DNA of 64,000 nt from CAYWEM01 sp964457225 (GCA_964457225.1 CAYWEM010000002.1:1-64000), one strand, 5' to 3'. Positions 15,444 to 25,081 are shown, numbered from the stretch's first letter. The notes: generated from the sequence alone by a model not told the origin. Translations and numbers: made by a program.

Positions 15444-18400
15444 GGTATTTCCTCCGCCTGCGGCGGTTCCAGGTAGAGCAGGAAACCGCGGATTCGGGTG
15501 TCGGCCGGGGATGGAACCAGTTTCATGTATTCCAGCAGCTGCCTGCGGTGATCTTCCGATCTTTCTGATCCGGTTTTGAATTCGATCACCCAGGTTTCAT
15601 TTTCTTTTTCAATCAGGCGGTCAATCCGGTATGTTTCGACTACTGCTCCGCAGGACCTGGCTGTTTCCACCTCGGTCGAGCAGAATCCGGTTCCGGAAAA
15701 GAAAGGCCAAACGGACGCGTGGGTCAGGAACAATACCAAGGCTTCAATGTCCGTCTCTTCAGCCTGCAGCTGCTTCGATCGTTCCCGGAGCCCGGCAAGT
15801 AAGTCTTCCGGCCGTCGGTACAGGCCAAGGCCGGCCAGCAGGTTGTGCAGACGTTCACCACGAGCCGCGGCCGGGCTTTGCTTGCCGGTCGCTTCGCGGC
15901 GCCGGCGAAAGGCGAACCGTTCGATTTGCCATTCCCGGGTCAGCATCAATTTACTGCTGTGGCTCAGTTTGTGTTCCGGCCTGATCCCGGGAGCTGCGTC
16001 GGGGGTTACCAGCTCGCCGAATTGCCGGGTTTCCCTGATTTCACCTTCTTTCGGACGACAGAACGGGTGTCGGCGCACAATCTCGGCCAGGTTGGCAAAG
16101 GCTTGCCATTCAGTTGAATCAGGTTCTTTTTCTTTTTCAGGACACTCCACGATCATGTTCAGGACATCCCGAGCCCTGGTGGTGGCGACGTAAAGCAGGT
16201 TGAGACTGTCCAGGCAGGCCCGGGAGATTTCCGCCTGGTACAATTCCCTCAATTCAGGGACGATTGCGGCGTATTTTTTTGAGGCGTAAACCAGTTTGTC
16301 CTGGGAAAGGTGGTAATTGGCGCTGCTTTGCGAACGGCTTCCGGACATGAGCAGGGGCAGGATCACCACCGGGAACTCCAGCCCCTTGGCCTGGTGAATG
16401 GTCAACAGGCGTACGGCGTCAATTCTTTCCGGCAGGGCTACGGAGCGACCGGAGTTCTCCTGGTCCAGGCGGTCCCAGTAATCGGCCAGGGCCGCCAGGG
16501 AATTGATGCCCTGTTGTTCCAGGTTGTGAACCAGATCTAGAAAAGTCAACATAAAGGGCATACTTTGCGGCTGGTTCTCTATCACCCGGAACAGGGCGCA
16601 GGCATCGGAAAGCAGGTCGTAGGGCGGGAGATAGCCCGCGGCCAGACGCAGTGGCTCGATCAGTTTTTCCCAGGCCCGGGGATGTTTTTCCCGGTAAATG
16701 CGGTAAACCGGCTTTTTCCCGCGACCGGGCAGACAGGTTTCATCGAGTTTTTCGGCTTCAGGCAGAGCACTGAATATCCGGCCGCTTATCAGGGCGTGAA
16801 AGGAGATGTCGTCCCGGGGGTTCTGCAGGAAACGGACCAGGGCCATCAGTTCATTGACACTGTGCTCAGACTTGAGCAACAAGGCCTGACTCGATACGCA
16901 GGGAGTACCCCGGGCTGACAGGATGGCCATGATTTCTCTCAATTGATCGTTTTTTACGGCTAAAACCGCAATATCACTGTTCTGAAATCCCAGGTTGCGA
17001 AATTCCTCGACTGCATCAGGCACTGACGCCAGGCAGGGGGGAATGTCATCGATTTCTTCCTCCTCCGCCTGTACAGGGTTCTCGCTGGGGATAAACTGAA
17101 TTCTGACCAGACCTCCGGCCGCGTCTCTGGCTGGTATCTGGCCGGAGTTGCTGAAGTTGTTTCGAATCATATCCTGGAGCTCCGGATTGGGAGTGGTCTG
17201 AGATATGCTGTCTGCGGCCCAGAATAGATTGTTGAACCTGACTATTTCCCGGCGTGAACGCCAATTGGCGTTCAATTCCTCCGAAAATGAATCCGGGGCC
17301 AGGTGGTCGATCGCCGGTACTTCCCGGCGCAGTGCGGCCTCGTTCATCAAGTCGGCACATCCGCCCCGCCAGCGGTAAATGGCCTGCTTACGGTCTCCGA
17401 CCAGGAAAAGCGAAGCTCGCTCCGTTGCCGAAAGGGTTTCGTCTATCAGGGGAGAAAGTGCCTTGAACTGCAATTCCGAGGTATCCTGGAATTCATCGAA
17501 AAGAAAGTGACGGTATCGGTCTGAAAGCTTCAGGTACAGGTAGGGGAAGGCTTCCATGGACCAGTCTGACAGGTTCTTTTGCAGAAGCCGGCTGAATTCC
17601 GCGACGTATAGTTTTTTTCGTTCCTGGTTCCAGAAAGATTGGAATTGTTCGAAAAATGCCAGGTAGGGGACTGAAAACTGCTCGGCAATCACCATGATGA
17701 CCCGGCGCAGGCAGGTCAGCGACTGGCTGAAGGAACGAGAGAAACGTTCGGCATAACCCGGATCGTGTTTCTTCTTCAGCAGGTCCAGGCTGTTTTCTCT
17801 TTTGAAAAAGGACAGAGAGATCAGTTCATTAACGGCTCCAGTCCGTGGCAGGGCAAGATAATCGTTCAACTTCTTTCTGAAAGATTCGCTCACCTTGCCG
17901 CCGTTCAGATTGGGATTCAGGCCTCCTTCGGGGGCTGATTCATTTATCAGTTCCTGCAGTATTCCCAGTTTTTCCGCCAGTTCCGCCAGTTCAGTCCGGA
18001 TAGAATCAGACCCGGCCTGGGCGGCGGAGTCCGGTTGCCAGTTCTTTTGCCGGCTCAGGTCAAACAATTCGCTCAGCTTGGTGATGATTTTATTTTCGAC
18101 CTGCCAGCCGGGGAATCCATCGGAATTCCAGATAAACTCGATCAGTTTTTCAAGCGAATCCCAATCTGTTTTCGAACTGCGGGAAATAAAAGCCAGCAGG
18201 GCCTGGTCGAGGTCTTCCTTCCAGGAAAGCGCAGTTTCCAGGTCGGGCGGCAGACCCAGGTCCGGAGAAATCACCCTAATGACGTTGTTCAGCATGGAAT
18301 CAATGGTGCGCACGTTGAAATCATCGTAATGACTTACAATGGCGGCGAAAAGCCCGGGGGCGCTATTTTTAACAATGTCTGCATCACCCAGTCCAAGCTG

Positions 18401-18688
18401 AGAGGCGATTTTTTCCAGGCATTCCCGGTCAGCCGGCTCAAGACACTTGCCTTTGGCCGCCAGTGAAAATTCACGCAGGAACCCGGTGACTCTTTCTTTC
18501 ATTTCCGCGGCGGCCTTGTTGGTGAAGGTGAGCGCCAGTACTCCGGCCAGCAGGCGGTGAAGTTCGGAGGAATCACGACCTGAAAGGCTGAGAAAAGTGC
18601 TGAAAAGCCTGGTGAGAATCATTTGGCTCAGGTAGTGGGTCTTTCCGGAACCGGCGGAAGCTTCGACTTTCTGAATGAATCCTTTCAT
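15431..18688 (-). CDS. addA: UvrD/RecB-family helicase-nuclease, AddA-like
   Basis: A 1085-residue superfamily 1 DNA helicase with a C-terminal nuclease domain, for processing broken DNA ends before RecA loading. Motifs are in order: Walker A ASAGSGKTHYL at the N terminus, LALTFTNKAAAEMKERV (Ia), FLFDEFQDTSELQF (II), FLVGDRKQAIYRWRGG (III), NANWRSRREIV (IV), RLLTIHQAKGLEFPVVIL (V) and LLYVATTRARDVL (VI). The nuclease core is WVIEFKTGSERSEDHRRQL near the C terminus. It is first in the addAB operon. No Shine-Dalgarno sequence is seen, and an extended -10 box lies 9 bases before the ATG. Confidence 0.92.
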   Translation of the reverse strand: MKGFIQKVEASAGSGKTHYLSQMILTRLFSTFLSLSGRDSSELHRLLAGVLALTFTNKAAAEMKERVTGFLREFSLAAKGKCLEPADRECLEKIASQLGLGDADIVKNSAPGLFAAIVSHYDDFNVRTIDSMLNNVIRVISPDLGLPPDLETALSWKEDLDQALLAFISRSSKTDWDSLEKLIEFIWNSDGFPGWQVENKIITKLSELFDLSRQKNWQPDSAAQAGSDSIRTELAELAEKLGILQELINESAPEGGLNPNLNGGKVSESFRKKLNDYLALPRTGAVNELISLSFFKRENSLDLLKKKHDPGYAERFSRSFSQSLTCLRRVIMVIAEQFSVPYLAFFEQFQSFWNQERKKLYVAEFSRLLQKNLSDWSMEAFPYLYLKLSDRYRHFLFDEFQDTSELQFKALSPLIDETLSATERASLFLVGDRKQAIYRWRGGCADLMNEAALRREVPAIDHLAPDSFSEELNANWRSRREIVRFNNLFWAADSISQTTPNPELQDMIRNNFSNSGQIPARDAAGGLVRIQFIPSENPVQAEEEEIDDIPPCLASVPDAVEEFRNLGFQNSDIAVLAVKNDQLREIMAILSARGTPCVSSQALLLKSEHSVNELMALVRFLQNPRDDISFHALISGRIFSALPEAEKLDETCLPGRGKKPVYRIYREKHPRAWEKLIEPLRLAAGYLPPYDLLSDACALFRVIENQPQSMPFMLTFLDLVHNLEQQGINSLAALADYWDRLDQENSGRSVALPERIDAVRLLTIHQAKGLEFPVVILPLLMSGSRSQSSANYHLSQDKLVYASKKYAAIVPELRELYQAEISRACLDSLNLLYVATTRARDVLNMIVECPEKEKEPDSTEWQAFANLAEIVRRHPFCRPKEGEIRETRQFGELVTPDAAPGIRPEHKLSHSSKLMLTREWQIERFAFRRRREATGKQSPAAARGERLHNLLAGLGLYRRPEDLLAGLRERSKQLQAEETDIEALVLFLTHASVWPFFSGTGFCSTEVETARSCGAVVETYRIDRLIEKENETWVIEFKTGSERSEDHRRQLLEYMKLVPSPADTRIRGFLLYLEPPQAEEIPWSG

Positions 18689-18697
18689 GCTGGGTGG

Positions 18698-18706
18698 ATT
18701 ATAGCA
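18698..18706 (-). promoter_or_regulatory. Extended -10 promoter of the addAB operon
   Basis: On the minus strand TGcTATAAT is an extended -10 element, ending 9 bases before the addA ATG. The -35 region is poor. The transcript would be leaderless or nearly so. Confidence 0.45.
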
Positions 18707-18744
18707 TGAAGGAGTTTTTGTTCCCTGTTGGGAGGGCCTGAAAC

Positions 18745-18773
18745 TTTACTTTTCATGTCCAGCTATCTATAAT
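18745..18773 (+). promoter_or_regulatory. Leaderless promoter of the Mla-type operon
   Basis: TTTACT (18745-18750), a 17-base spacer and TATAAT (18768-18773), then seven A residues and the ATG at 18781. There is no ribosome binding site. It is divergent from the addAB promoter. Confidence 0.55.
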
Positions 18774-18780
18774 AAAAAAA

Positions 18781-19854
18781 ATGTCGCTGCCAATGGAAAA
18801 GGAAAAAACAATCACCCTACCTGCGGTTTTAACCGCCGGTGCAAGCGGGAAAATCTGGCGCAGTTTTGAAAACCTGCCCCAGGATACCGAGTTGACCGTA
18901 GATTTCGGCCGGGTGCAAAGCATGGATTCTTCCGCGGCCGCCCTGCTGTCCTTGCTGAGACGCAGGTTTATCCGGCTTGAAACGATTAACCTGGGCACCC
19001 AGGAGCAGCGCATGCTTGAGCTGATGAGCCGGGAACAATCCGGGGCTCAAGTTGACAAGCATGTTAAGCCCGGTTTTATGGCCAGGCTGAACACCAGGAT
19101 GCTGCGCTTGGGAGGCACGGTAAGTGATTCGATTCTGCTGGTTTCGGACAGTGTTTTTCACCTGGCATCCTACCTGGTTCGCCGCCGCGGGGTTCAGCCG
19201 GGTGACGTGGCCCGGCAGATTTACCTGATGGGCTACAAATCCCTGCCGATAATCACGGTTATTTCCCTGCTGGTGGGCCTGACCATTTCTTTGACCACCG
19301 CAGCCCAGCTGCGTCTGCTTGGCGGCGATATTTACCTGCCTTCCATCGTGGGCTTTGCCATGATAAAGGAACTGGTGCCGCTGATGACCGGCATTATCCT
19401 GGCCGGCAAGATAGGAGCTTCAATAACCGCGGAAATAGGGACCATGAAGGTTCTGGAAGAAATAGACGCCCTGCGCACCATGGGGGTTGATCCGGTTCGC
19501 TTCCTGATGGTGCCCCGCTTGCTTGGAGTCAGCGTGGCGGTGCCTTTATTACTGGTCTGCGCGGATTTCATCGCTGTTTTCGGCTCGATTCTGGTCGGAA
19601 ATATAGTGTCATCGATCCCGGCCGGGCTTTTTATCAAGGAAATGTTGTTGATGGTCGGCCTGTCTGATTTCATGCTGGCCCTGCTGAAAACCATGACTTT
19701 CGGTTGGGCGGTGGTCTTTTCCGCCGGTGCCATGGGTTTCCGGACCAGCGGAGGGGCTGAAGGAGTGGGCCTGGCTACCACCGATTCAGTGGTGATGTCC
19801 ATTTCAATGATTATAGTTATAGACTGCATTTTTGCCTTGTTCGAGTACTTTTAA
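18781..19854 (+). CDS. mlaE: MlaE-type lipid ABC transporter permease with N-terminal STAS domain
   Basis: A 357-residue inner-membrane permease for lipid traffic to or from the outer membrane. Residues 1-90 form a STAS domain (ELTVDFGRVQSMDSSAAALLSLLRR), equivalent to MlaB fused to the permease. The rest is the MlaE/YrbE domain: VARQIYLMGYKSLPIITVISLLVGL, LVPLMTGIILAGKIGASITAEIGTMKVLEEIDALRTMGVDP and five to six membrane segments. It is the first of four overlapping genes: permease, ATPase, MCE protein, lipoprotein. No separate MlaC-like periplasmic carrier is present, and the PqiC-like lipoprotein suggests a Pqi/Mce-like arrangement. Confidence 0.93.
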   Translation: MSLPMEKEKTITLPAVLTAGASGKIWRSFENLPQDTELTVDFGRVQSMDSSAAALLSLLRRRFIRLETINLGTQEQRMLELMSREQSGAQVDKHVKPGFMARLNTRMLRLGGTVSDSILLVSDSVFHLASYLVRRRGVQPGDVARQIYLMGYKSLPIITVISLLVGLTISLTTAAQLRLLGGDIYLPSIVGFAMIKELVPLMTGIILAGKIGASITAEIGTMKVLEEIDALRTMGVDPVRFLMVPRLLGVSVAVPLLLVCADFIAVFGSILVGNIVSSIPAGLFIKEMLLMVGLSDFMLALLKTMTFGWAVVFSAGAMGFRTSGGAEGVGLATTDSVVMSISMIIVIDCIFALFEYF

Positions 19855-20612
19855 TGAATGCAGACAACCTGATTGAAGTCCGCGATCTCAGTGCCGGCTA
19901 CCAGGACAACCCGGTACTGAGAGATGTTTCTTTCGACGTTCCGCGGGCCAGCACCACGGTTATCATGGGCCGCTCCGGTTGCGGCAAGTCGACCCTGATG
20001 AAAACGATGATCGGCCTGCTGAGGCCGCTGGCCGGTGAAATAGTTTACGGCGGATCAAGCCTGAGTTCCTTTTCCGAAAAAGGAATGCGTGCTTTTTACC
20101 GCAGGCTGGGAGTACTTTTCCAGGGCAGCGCCCTGCTCAATTCCCTATGCGTGTCAGACAACGTGTCATTGCCCCTGCGACTGCGCTACCCGGGAATGCC
20201 CCGGCAGCTGGTCGAAGAGATGGTGGCAGCGCGCCTGGCCCAGGTCGGTCTGCCTGGTGTTGAAAGCGTTTTTCCCGGCGCCCTGTCTGGCGGCATGCGC
20301 AAGCGGGTCGGCCTGGCCCGGGCCCTGATCATGGACCCGCAGATCATTTTCTGCGACGAACCTACAGCCGGCCTTGACCCCATAAGCTCCGCCGGGATAG
20401 ATGACTTGATCCTGTCTCTGCGGGATCAACTGGGAGTGACTTTCGTGGTGGTCACCCACGAACTGGCTTCAATCCAAAGAATATCGGACCGGGTTGTCTT
20501 TCTGCACCAGGGAGTTCTGCTTTTCCAGGGGGAGCGGGAGGCCATGACCGCTTCCGGGCATCCGGAACTGAGCAAATTCATGGCCGGGAAGGGAAACAAT
20601 GATCACAACTGA
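19854..20612 (+). CDS. mlaF: MlaF-type ABC transporter ATP-binding protein
   Basis: The 252-residue ATPase of the lipid transporter. Walker A is GRSGCGKSTLMKTMIG, the Q-loop region is GVLFQGSALLNSL, the ABC signature is LSGGMRKRVGLARAL, Walker B is IIFCDEPTAGLDP and the H-loop is VVTHELAS. The order and the LSGGM signature are typical of the MlaF/Ttg2A group. Its ATG shares a base with the permease stop (TAATG) and its end overlaps the MCE gene by 14 bases, so the operon is translationally coupled. Confidence 0.95.
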   Translation: MNADNLIEVRDLSAGYQDNPVLRDVSFDVPRASTTVIMGRSGCGKSTLMKTMIGLLRPLAGEIVYGGSSLSSFSEKGMRAFYRRLGVLFQGSALLNSLCVSDNVSLPLRLRYPGMPRQLVEEMVAARLAQVGLPGVESVFPGALSGGMRKRVGLARALIMDPQIIFCDEPTAGLDPISSAGIDDLILSLRDQLGVTFVVVTHELASIQRISDRVVFLHQGVLLFQGEREAMTASGHPELSKFMAGKGNNDHN

Positions 20613-21567
20613 GCAAAAAACCCGCCTGGGAGCATTCCTGCTGGTTTCGATGATTATCATGATAGTGGTGCTGGGGATTTTCCTGGCCCCGATGGTACGA
20701 GATTCCGGAGATCAATACCTGATCCGTTTCCGGGGGATTTCGGTCAACGGCCTGAACGTGGGCGGAGCGGTCAAGTACCAGGGCGTGGAAATCGGCCAGG
20801 TCAGGGAAATCACGGTTGATCCTGATGACCTTGATGCGGTGCTGGTGAAAATCAGGGTGCGCGAACTCTTTCCGATGAAGGAAAACATGGAGGCCAAACT
20901 GCAGTTCCTGGGCATAACCGGCATACGTTACGTGGAGCTTTCCGGGGGAAGCAATGATGCAGCCAGGCTGAAGAAGGGCAGTGAAATTCCACCCGGCCGT
21001 GGGATCAGCGAACAGGCCGAAGACGTGGTGGCCAATATCGACGAGGCTGTTCAGAACCTGAATGCTCTTTTACAGGCGGAAAACCTCGACAAGATAGCCT
21101 TGTTCCTGGCCAACCTGGAAGACAGTTCAAGCATGATCAACCAGGCCTTGTCCGAGAGGATTGAAAGCATAAAGAGTACTTTTTCCAGCCTGGCTGAGGC
21201 CAGTGTAGACCTGCAGGAGACGGCGGCCGCCATGAAAGTGATTTCCGGTCAGTTGGTAAGCGGATTGGAGATAGTTCCCCTGCCGGGCCTGCTGGCCCGG
21301 GCTGACGCCATGATGGCCGGCCTGGAGAAAAGAGTTTCCGATGATGAAATGGGAATCACCCTGCAACGCATGAACCAGGTGCTGGAAACAGCCGATGCCA
21401 CGATGAAGAAAATGGGCAACCTGTTTGTATCACAGCAGGAGGAAATAAGCCGCACCTTGGTAAGCCTGAGGGAAGCCATGGAAAACCTGTCCAGGCTGAG
21501 TCGCGATATGAGCGAGGATCCGACCAGCTTGATCAGGGTGCGCCGAGAAACCAGGAGGAAAAAATGA
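20599..21567 (+). CDS. mlaD: MlaD-type MCE-domain lipid transport protein
   Basis: A 322-residue periplasmic protein anchored by one N-terminal membrane helix (LGAFLLVSMIIMIVVLGIFLA). The MCE domain follows (about 38-115: QYLIRFRGISVNGLNVGGAVKYQGVEIGQV, ending ITGIRYVELSGG). The C-terminal 200 residues are mostly long helices with coiled-coil character, as in MCE proteins whose helices form a channel to the outer membrane. It binds the permease/ATPase in the inner membrane. The gene overlaps its neighbours on both sides. Confidence 0.92.
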   Translation: MITTEQKTRLGAFLLVSMIIMIVVLGIFLAPMVRDSGDQYLIRFRGISVNGLNVGGAVKYQGVEIGQVREITVDPDDLDAVLVKIRVRELFPMKENMEAKLQFLGITGIRYVELSGGSNDAARLKKGSEIPPGRGISEQAEDVVANIDEAVQNLNALLQAENLDKIALFLANLEDSSSMINQALSERIESIKSTFSSLAEASVDLQETAAAMKVISGQLVSGLEIVPLPGLLARADAMMAGLEKRVSDDEMGITLQRMNQVLETADATMKKMGNLFVSQQEEISRTLVSLREAMENLSRLSRDMSEDPTSLIRVRRETRRKK

Positions 21568-22166
21568 GACTCGCCTGTAAATTGTGCGGCGCCTGCTTGT
21601 TGCTGATGCTTCTGGCGGGCACGGCCTGTCTGAGGGTGCCGGCCCGCCAGTACTACCAGGTCAGGGTTGCGATCGAAACTTCACGGGAAACGGTTCTGCC
21701 CGGCAAAGTCCTGATCGTCGGCCAGGTGGATATGGATGACTTTTACGATAATTACCGCATAGTTTACCGTGATTCGCCCTTTCAGGTTAATCACTATCTC
21801 TACCATCTCTGGTTTCGCAAGCCCACCCAGATGATCAGGGAAACTGTACTGGAAAGCTTCAAGTCCGGCAATGTCTTCACCAGGGTACTGGACAGCCTGG
21901 CGGAAGGAGACCCTGATTACATCCTGAAAACCAGGGTTTTGTACGTTGAGGAAGTCTACCGGGGACGTCAGGCCAACCTGGCCCGGCTTGGCATGGAATT
22001 GCGCCTGGTTGATTTCCGAACTGATGAAACTGTGCTCTTCCATTCATTCGATCGTCGTGAGACAGTATCCGGTAAACGGGTTGTCGACCTGGTGGAAAAA
22101 CTGTCCCTGATCCTGAGTCAGGAAATCCAGGTTTTTATCGACCTGGCCGGGAAAAAACTGGGCTGA
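21564..22166 (+). CDS. PqiC-like outer-membrane lipoprotein of an MCE transporter
   Basis: A 200-residue lipoprotein with signal sequence LLLMLLAGTAC (lipobox LAGTAC). The mature part resembles the ABC-type transport auxiliary lipoprotein family (PqiC/YmbA-like): YYQVRVAI near the start, VNHYLYHLWFRKPTQMIRETVLESF in the middle, and a C-terminal helix LVEKLSLILSQEIQVFI. It probably docks the MCE tunnel at the outer membrane. Its ATG overlaps the MlaD-like stop (ATGA). It is the last gene of the operon and converges on ackA with a 3-base gap. Confidence 0.82.
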   Translation: MRLACKLCGACLLLMLLAGTACLRVPARQYYQVRVAIETSRETVLPGKVLIVGQVDMDDFYDNYRIVYRDSPFQVNHYLYHLWFRKPTQMIRETVLESFKSGNVFTRVLDSLAEGDPDYILKTRVLYVEEVYRGRQANLARLGMELRLVDFRTDETVLFHSFDRRETVSGKRVVDLVEKLSLILSQEIQVFIDLAGKKLG

Positions 22167-22169
22167 TTC

Positions 22170-23381
22170 TTATCGGTTGCTCTTCCGGTTGACCACGTCT
22201 TCCGTATCCAGGGCAATCATCAGTTCTTCATTGGTCGGGATCGCCATGATGGCGACTTTCGATCCGGTTTTAGAAATAACGGCTTCTTTTCCCCTGACCT
22301 TGTTTTTTTCTTCATCGAGTTCGGCTCCGATTATCTCCAGTCCCTGGCAGATCATGGAACGCATTTCCCAGCCGTTTTCTCCCACTCCGGCGGTGAAGAC
22401 AATGGCGTCAAGACGGCCTTCCATGTGGGTGGCCAGGGCGCCGATGTATTTACGGGCATGATGGGCGAAAATTTCCAGGGCGAGTTGTGCCCTTTTATGG
22501 CCGTTTTCAGCGGCTTTTTCTACGTCGCGCATGTCATTGGTCAGACCGCTTACGCCCTTGAGCCCGGATTCCTGGTAGATCAGGTGATGCACTTCGCGGG
22601 CGCTCAGACCCAGTTCTTCCTGCAGGAAAATGATGATGGCGGAATCGAGATCGCCGGCCCTGGTACCCATGGGGACTCCGCACATGGTGCCGAAACCCAG
22701 GGTGGTGTCAACCGAACGTCCGCCCTTGACCGCGGTCAGGGAAACCCCGTTGCCCAGGTGGCAGGTAATGCAGTTGATATCATCCGTGTTCTTGCCCAGT
22801 ATCTGGGCGGCCCGCATGGATACGTACTGGTGCGAGGTGCCGTGAAAGCCGAAGCGGCGTATGCTGTGTTTTTCATAGTATTGATAGGGCAGGGCGTAAA
22901 TGTAAGATTTCTCCGGCATGGATGCGTGGAAGGCGGTATCAAAAACACCAACGTGCGGAATGTCGGGCAGTACTGCCTTGACCGCTTCCAGACCCATCAG
23001 ATTGGCCGGGTTGTGCAATGGAGCCAGCTTGGTTGACTGCTCGATTAGAGAAATTATCTCCGGGGTCAGTTCTTCCGATTGGGTGATTTTTTCACCGCCG
23101 TGAACAATGCGATGACCAACGGCTTCAATTTCCTTGAGGTCTTTGATGACGCCCTGCCGGGGATCGGTCAGGCGTTGCAGGGCCATGCCGATACCCTGGC
23201 GGTGATCGGCAATAGCCAGGGTTTCCTTGGTTTTTTCGCGGCCGGCCGGCTCATAGGTGAAAATGGAATCGGCGATGCCGATGCGTTCTATAAGCCCCTT
23301 GCCCAGTGATTGACTGTCTGAGGTGTTGATCAGCTGAAATTTGATCGAGGAACTGCCGCTGTTGATAACCAAAATCTTCAT
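22170..23381 (-). CDS. ackA: Acetate kinase
   Basis: Interconverts acetyl phosphate and acetate with ATP formation, the last step of fermentative acetate production. At 403 residues it is full length. Family blocks are INSGSSSIKFQLI at the N terminus, GHRIVHGGEK with the catalytic arginine, VGVFDTAFHASMP with the catalytic aspartate, RRFGFHGTSHQYV, TCHLGNGVSLTAVKGG, and FTAGVGENGWEMR near the C terminus. No phosphotransacetylase gene lies beside it. It has its own promoter and an AGGAG ribosome binding site. Confidence 0.97.
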   Translation of the reverse strand: MKILVINSGSSSIKFQLINTSDSQSLGKGLIERIGIADSIFTYEPAGREKTKETLAIADHRQGIGMALQRLTDPRQGVIKDLKEIEAVGHRIVHGGEKITQSEELTPEIISLIEQSTKLAPLHNPANLMGLEAVKAVLPDIPHVGVFDTAFHASMPEKSYIYALPYQYYEKHSIRRFGFHGTSHQYVSMRAAQILGKNTDDINCITCHLGNGVSLTAVKGGRSVDTTLGFGTMCGVPMGTRAGDLDSAIIIFLQEELGLSAREVHHLIYQESGLKGVSGLTNDMRDVEKAAENGHKRAQLALEIFAHHARKYIGALATHMEGRLDAIVFTAGVGENGWEMRSMICQGLEIIGAELDEEKNKVRGKEAVISKTGSKVAIMAIPTNEELMIALDTEDVVNRKSNR

Positions 23382-23435
23382 TGTATTTTTCTCCTATTCT
23401 GCTTCAATTGGCGGCAGGAAGAATCATTAAAAAAA

Positions 23436-23464
23436 ATTATAGCATTTTCGGATTCGGCTGTAAA
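23436..23464 (-). promoter_or_regulatory. ackA promoter
   Basis: TTTACA (23459-23464), a 17-base spacer and TATAAT (23436-23441) on the minus strand. An ATG 8 bases downstream (23427) opens a 7-codon ORF that ends at 23404, before the ackA ribosome binding site. Confidence 0.65.
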
Positions 23465-23495
23465 GCCAGGTTCGGTTTGTTTTTTAACGAACCGG

Positions 23496-25013
23496 TCAAT
23501 TGATAAAAAGCGATTTGGATGAGAAATCCGGATCTGAAGTAAGATTGATGCCGAGTTTACGGAGGCCTGCCTCGTCTCCGGGAGTGGGCATGTGAGTCAG
23601 GTGTGCTTCGCAGTTGCGCAATTCCTTGACTTTTTCCAGGGCGGCCTGGGCCAGCGGGTTCATCTGTGCTGAAATCCCAAGGGCGGTCAGGGTTTCGTTC
23701 AGGTCCAGTGATATTTCCCGGCCGCACAGTATTTCTTTTTTCAGGTGGAAAAGAGAATCGATGATCAGGGGCGGCAGGAGATGGATTTCATCCGGAATCC
23801 GGGCCAGGTGTTTCAAGGCGTTGAGAATCAGGCTGGAGGCGGCGTGAAAAAGGGGTGAATTCTTGCCGCTCAGAATGAGTCCTTCCGGCAGTTCCAGGGC
23901 GGCACCACAGTATATGCCCTCGTTCCCCTTGCCTCCGGCCCGGGCCTGCTCGGCGGCCAGCCGGGCCGCCGGTACCACCGGACGATCTTCAGGTTTAAGC
24001 TCAAGGTTTTTCATCAACAGGTCCAGCCGTTCAACCGTTTCCTTTTCAACGAATCCCATGGCGAATTCACACTTGTAGCGGAAATACCGGCGGATGATTT
24101 CCTGGCCCGCGGCCCTGCGGACTGACTGGTCATCGATTATGCCGCAGGCTGCCTGGTTGACTCCCATGTCCGTAGGAGACTGGTATTGAATGGGGCCGCG
24201 GGTGATTTTTTCCAGGATTCTGCGCAGCAGGGGGAAAGCCTCGATGTCACGGTTGTAGTTGACCGCCCTGATATTGTGGGCAGCCAGGTGGAAATGATCG
24301 AGCATGTTGCAGTCTCGCAGTTCGGCGGTTGCGGCTTCGTAGGCCGTGTTGACCGGATGGTCAAGCTCAAGGTTCCAGATCGGGAATGTCTCGAACTTGG
24401 CGAAACCCGCGCTGACCCCGCGCCTGTGCTCGTGGTAAAGCTGGCTCAGGCAGGTGGCCAACTTGCCGCTGCCCGGTCCGGGACCGGTCACTGCCACGAT
24501 CGGTTTTTCGGTGGGAATGAAAGGATTGGCGCCATATCCTTTCTCGGAAACAATGGTTTCAACATCAGTCGGGTAGCCCTTGGTGAAACTGCTGGTGAAA
24601 ACCTGGACCCCTCGTCTTTCAAGTTTGTTGCGGAATATCCGGGCCGAATCCTGTTCCTGGTAGCGGGTTATGACTACCGCGGTCGGCCTGATATTTCTTT
24701 CCGCAAGTTCGTCGATCATTTTCAGCACGTCGCTGTCATAAGTGATGCCGAAATCGGCCCGGATTTTTTTCTTCTCTATGTCTCCGGCATGAATGCAGAG
24801 TATTATGTCGATCTGCCCGGCGAGGTTCTGTAAAAGCCGCATCTTGACGTTCGGGTCGTATCCCGGTAATACCCGGGCGGCATGATAATCGAACAGGAGC
24901 TTGCCGCCGAATTCGAGATAGAGTTTGTTGTTACAGAGTTTTACTCTTTCCAGGATAGCGCTGGTTTGTTCGGCAAGGTACTTTTCGTTGTCAAAACCGA
25001 TACCGGGCGGCAT
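23496..25013 (-). CDS. DUF1846 family protein
   Basis: A 505-residue cytoplasmic protein that matches the DUF1846 family throughout. It starts PPGIGFDNEKYLAEQTSAIL and contains CNNKLYLEFGGKLLFDYHAARVLPGY-like and VTGPGPGSGKLATCLSQLYHEH blocks and QSPTDMGVNQAACGIIDD. The GPGPGSGK segment resembles a P-loop and suggests nucleotide binding. Structures exist for the family but the reaction is not established. The protein is full length. A GGAGG precedes the ATG, and a promoter lies about 40 bases upstream. It lies downstream of trpB2 in the same direction with its own promoter. Confidence 0.9.
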   Translation of the reverse strand: MPPGIGFDNEKYLAEQTSAILERVKLCNNKLYLEFGGKLLFDYHAARVLPGYDPNVKMRLLQNLAGQIDIILCIHAGDIEKKKIRADFGITYDSDVLKMIDELAERNIRPTAVVITRYQEQDSARIFRNKLERRGVQVFTSSFTKGYPTDVETIVSEKGYGANPFIPTEKPIVAVTGPGPGSGKLATCLSQLYHEHRRGVSAGFAKFETFPIWNLELDHPVNTAYEAATAELRDCNMLDHFHLAAHNIRAVNYNRDIEAFPLLRRILEKITRGPIQYQSPTDMGVNQAACGIIDDQSVRRAAGQEIIRRYFRYKCEFAMGFVEKETVERLDLLMKNLELKPEDRPVVPAARLAAEQARAGGKGNEGIYCGAALELPEGLILSGKNSPLFHAASSLILNALKHLARIPDEIHLLPPLIIDSLFHLKKEILCGREISLDLNETLTALGISAQMNPLAQAALEKVKELRNCEAHLTHMPTPGDEAGLRKLGINLTSDPDFSSKSLFIN

Positions 25014-25052
25014 TTATGAAAACCTCCGTTCAGTGCTTAAAACAGGGAATTC

Positions 25053-25081
25053 ATTATGCCCCAAGTACCGGAAAAAGGCAA
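25053..25081 (-). promoter_or_regulatory. Promoter of the DUF1846 gene
   Basis: TTGCCT (25076-25081), a 17-base spacer and CATAAT (25053-25058) on the minus strand. Confidence 0.45.
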
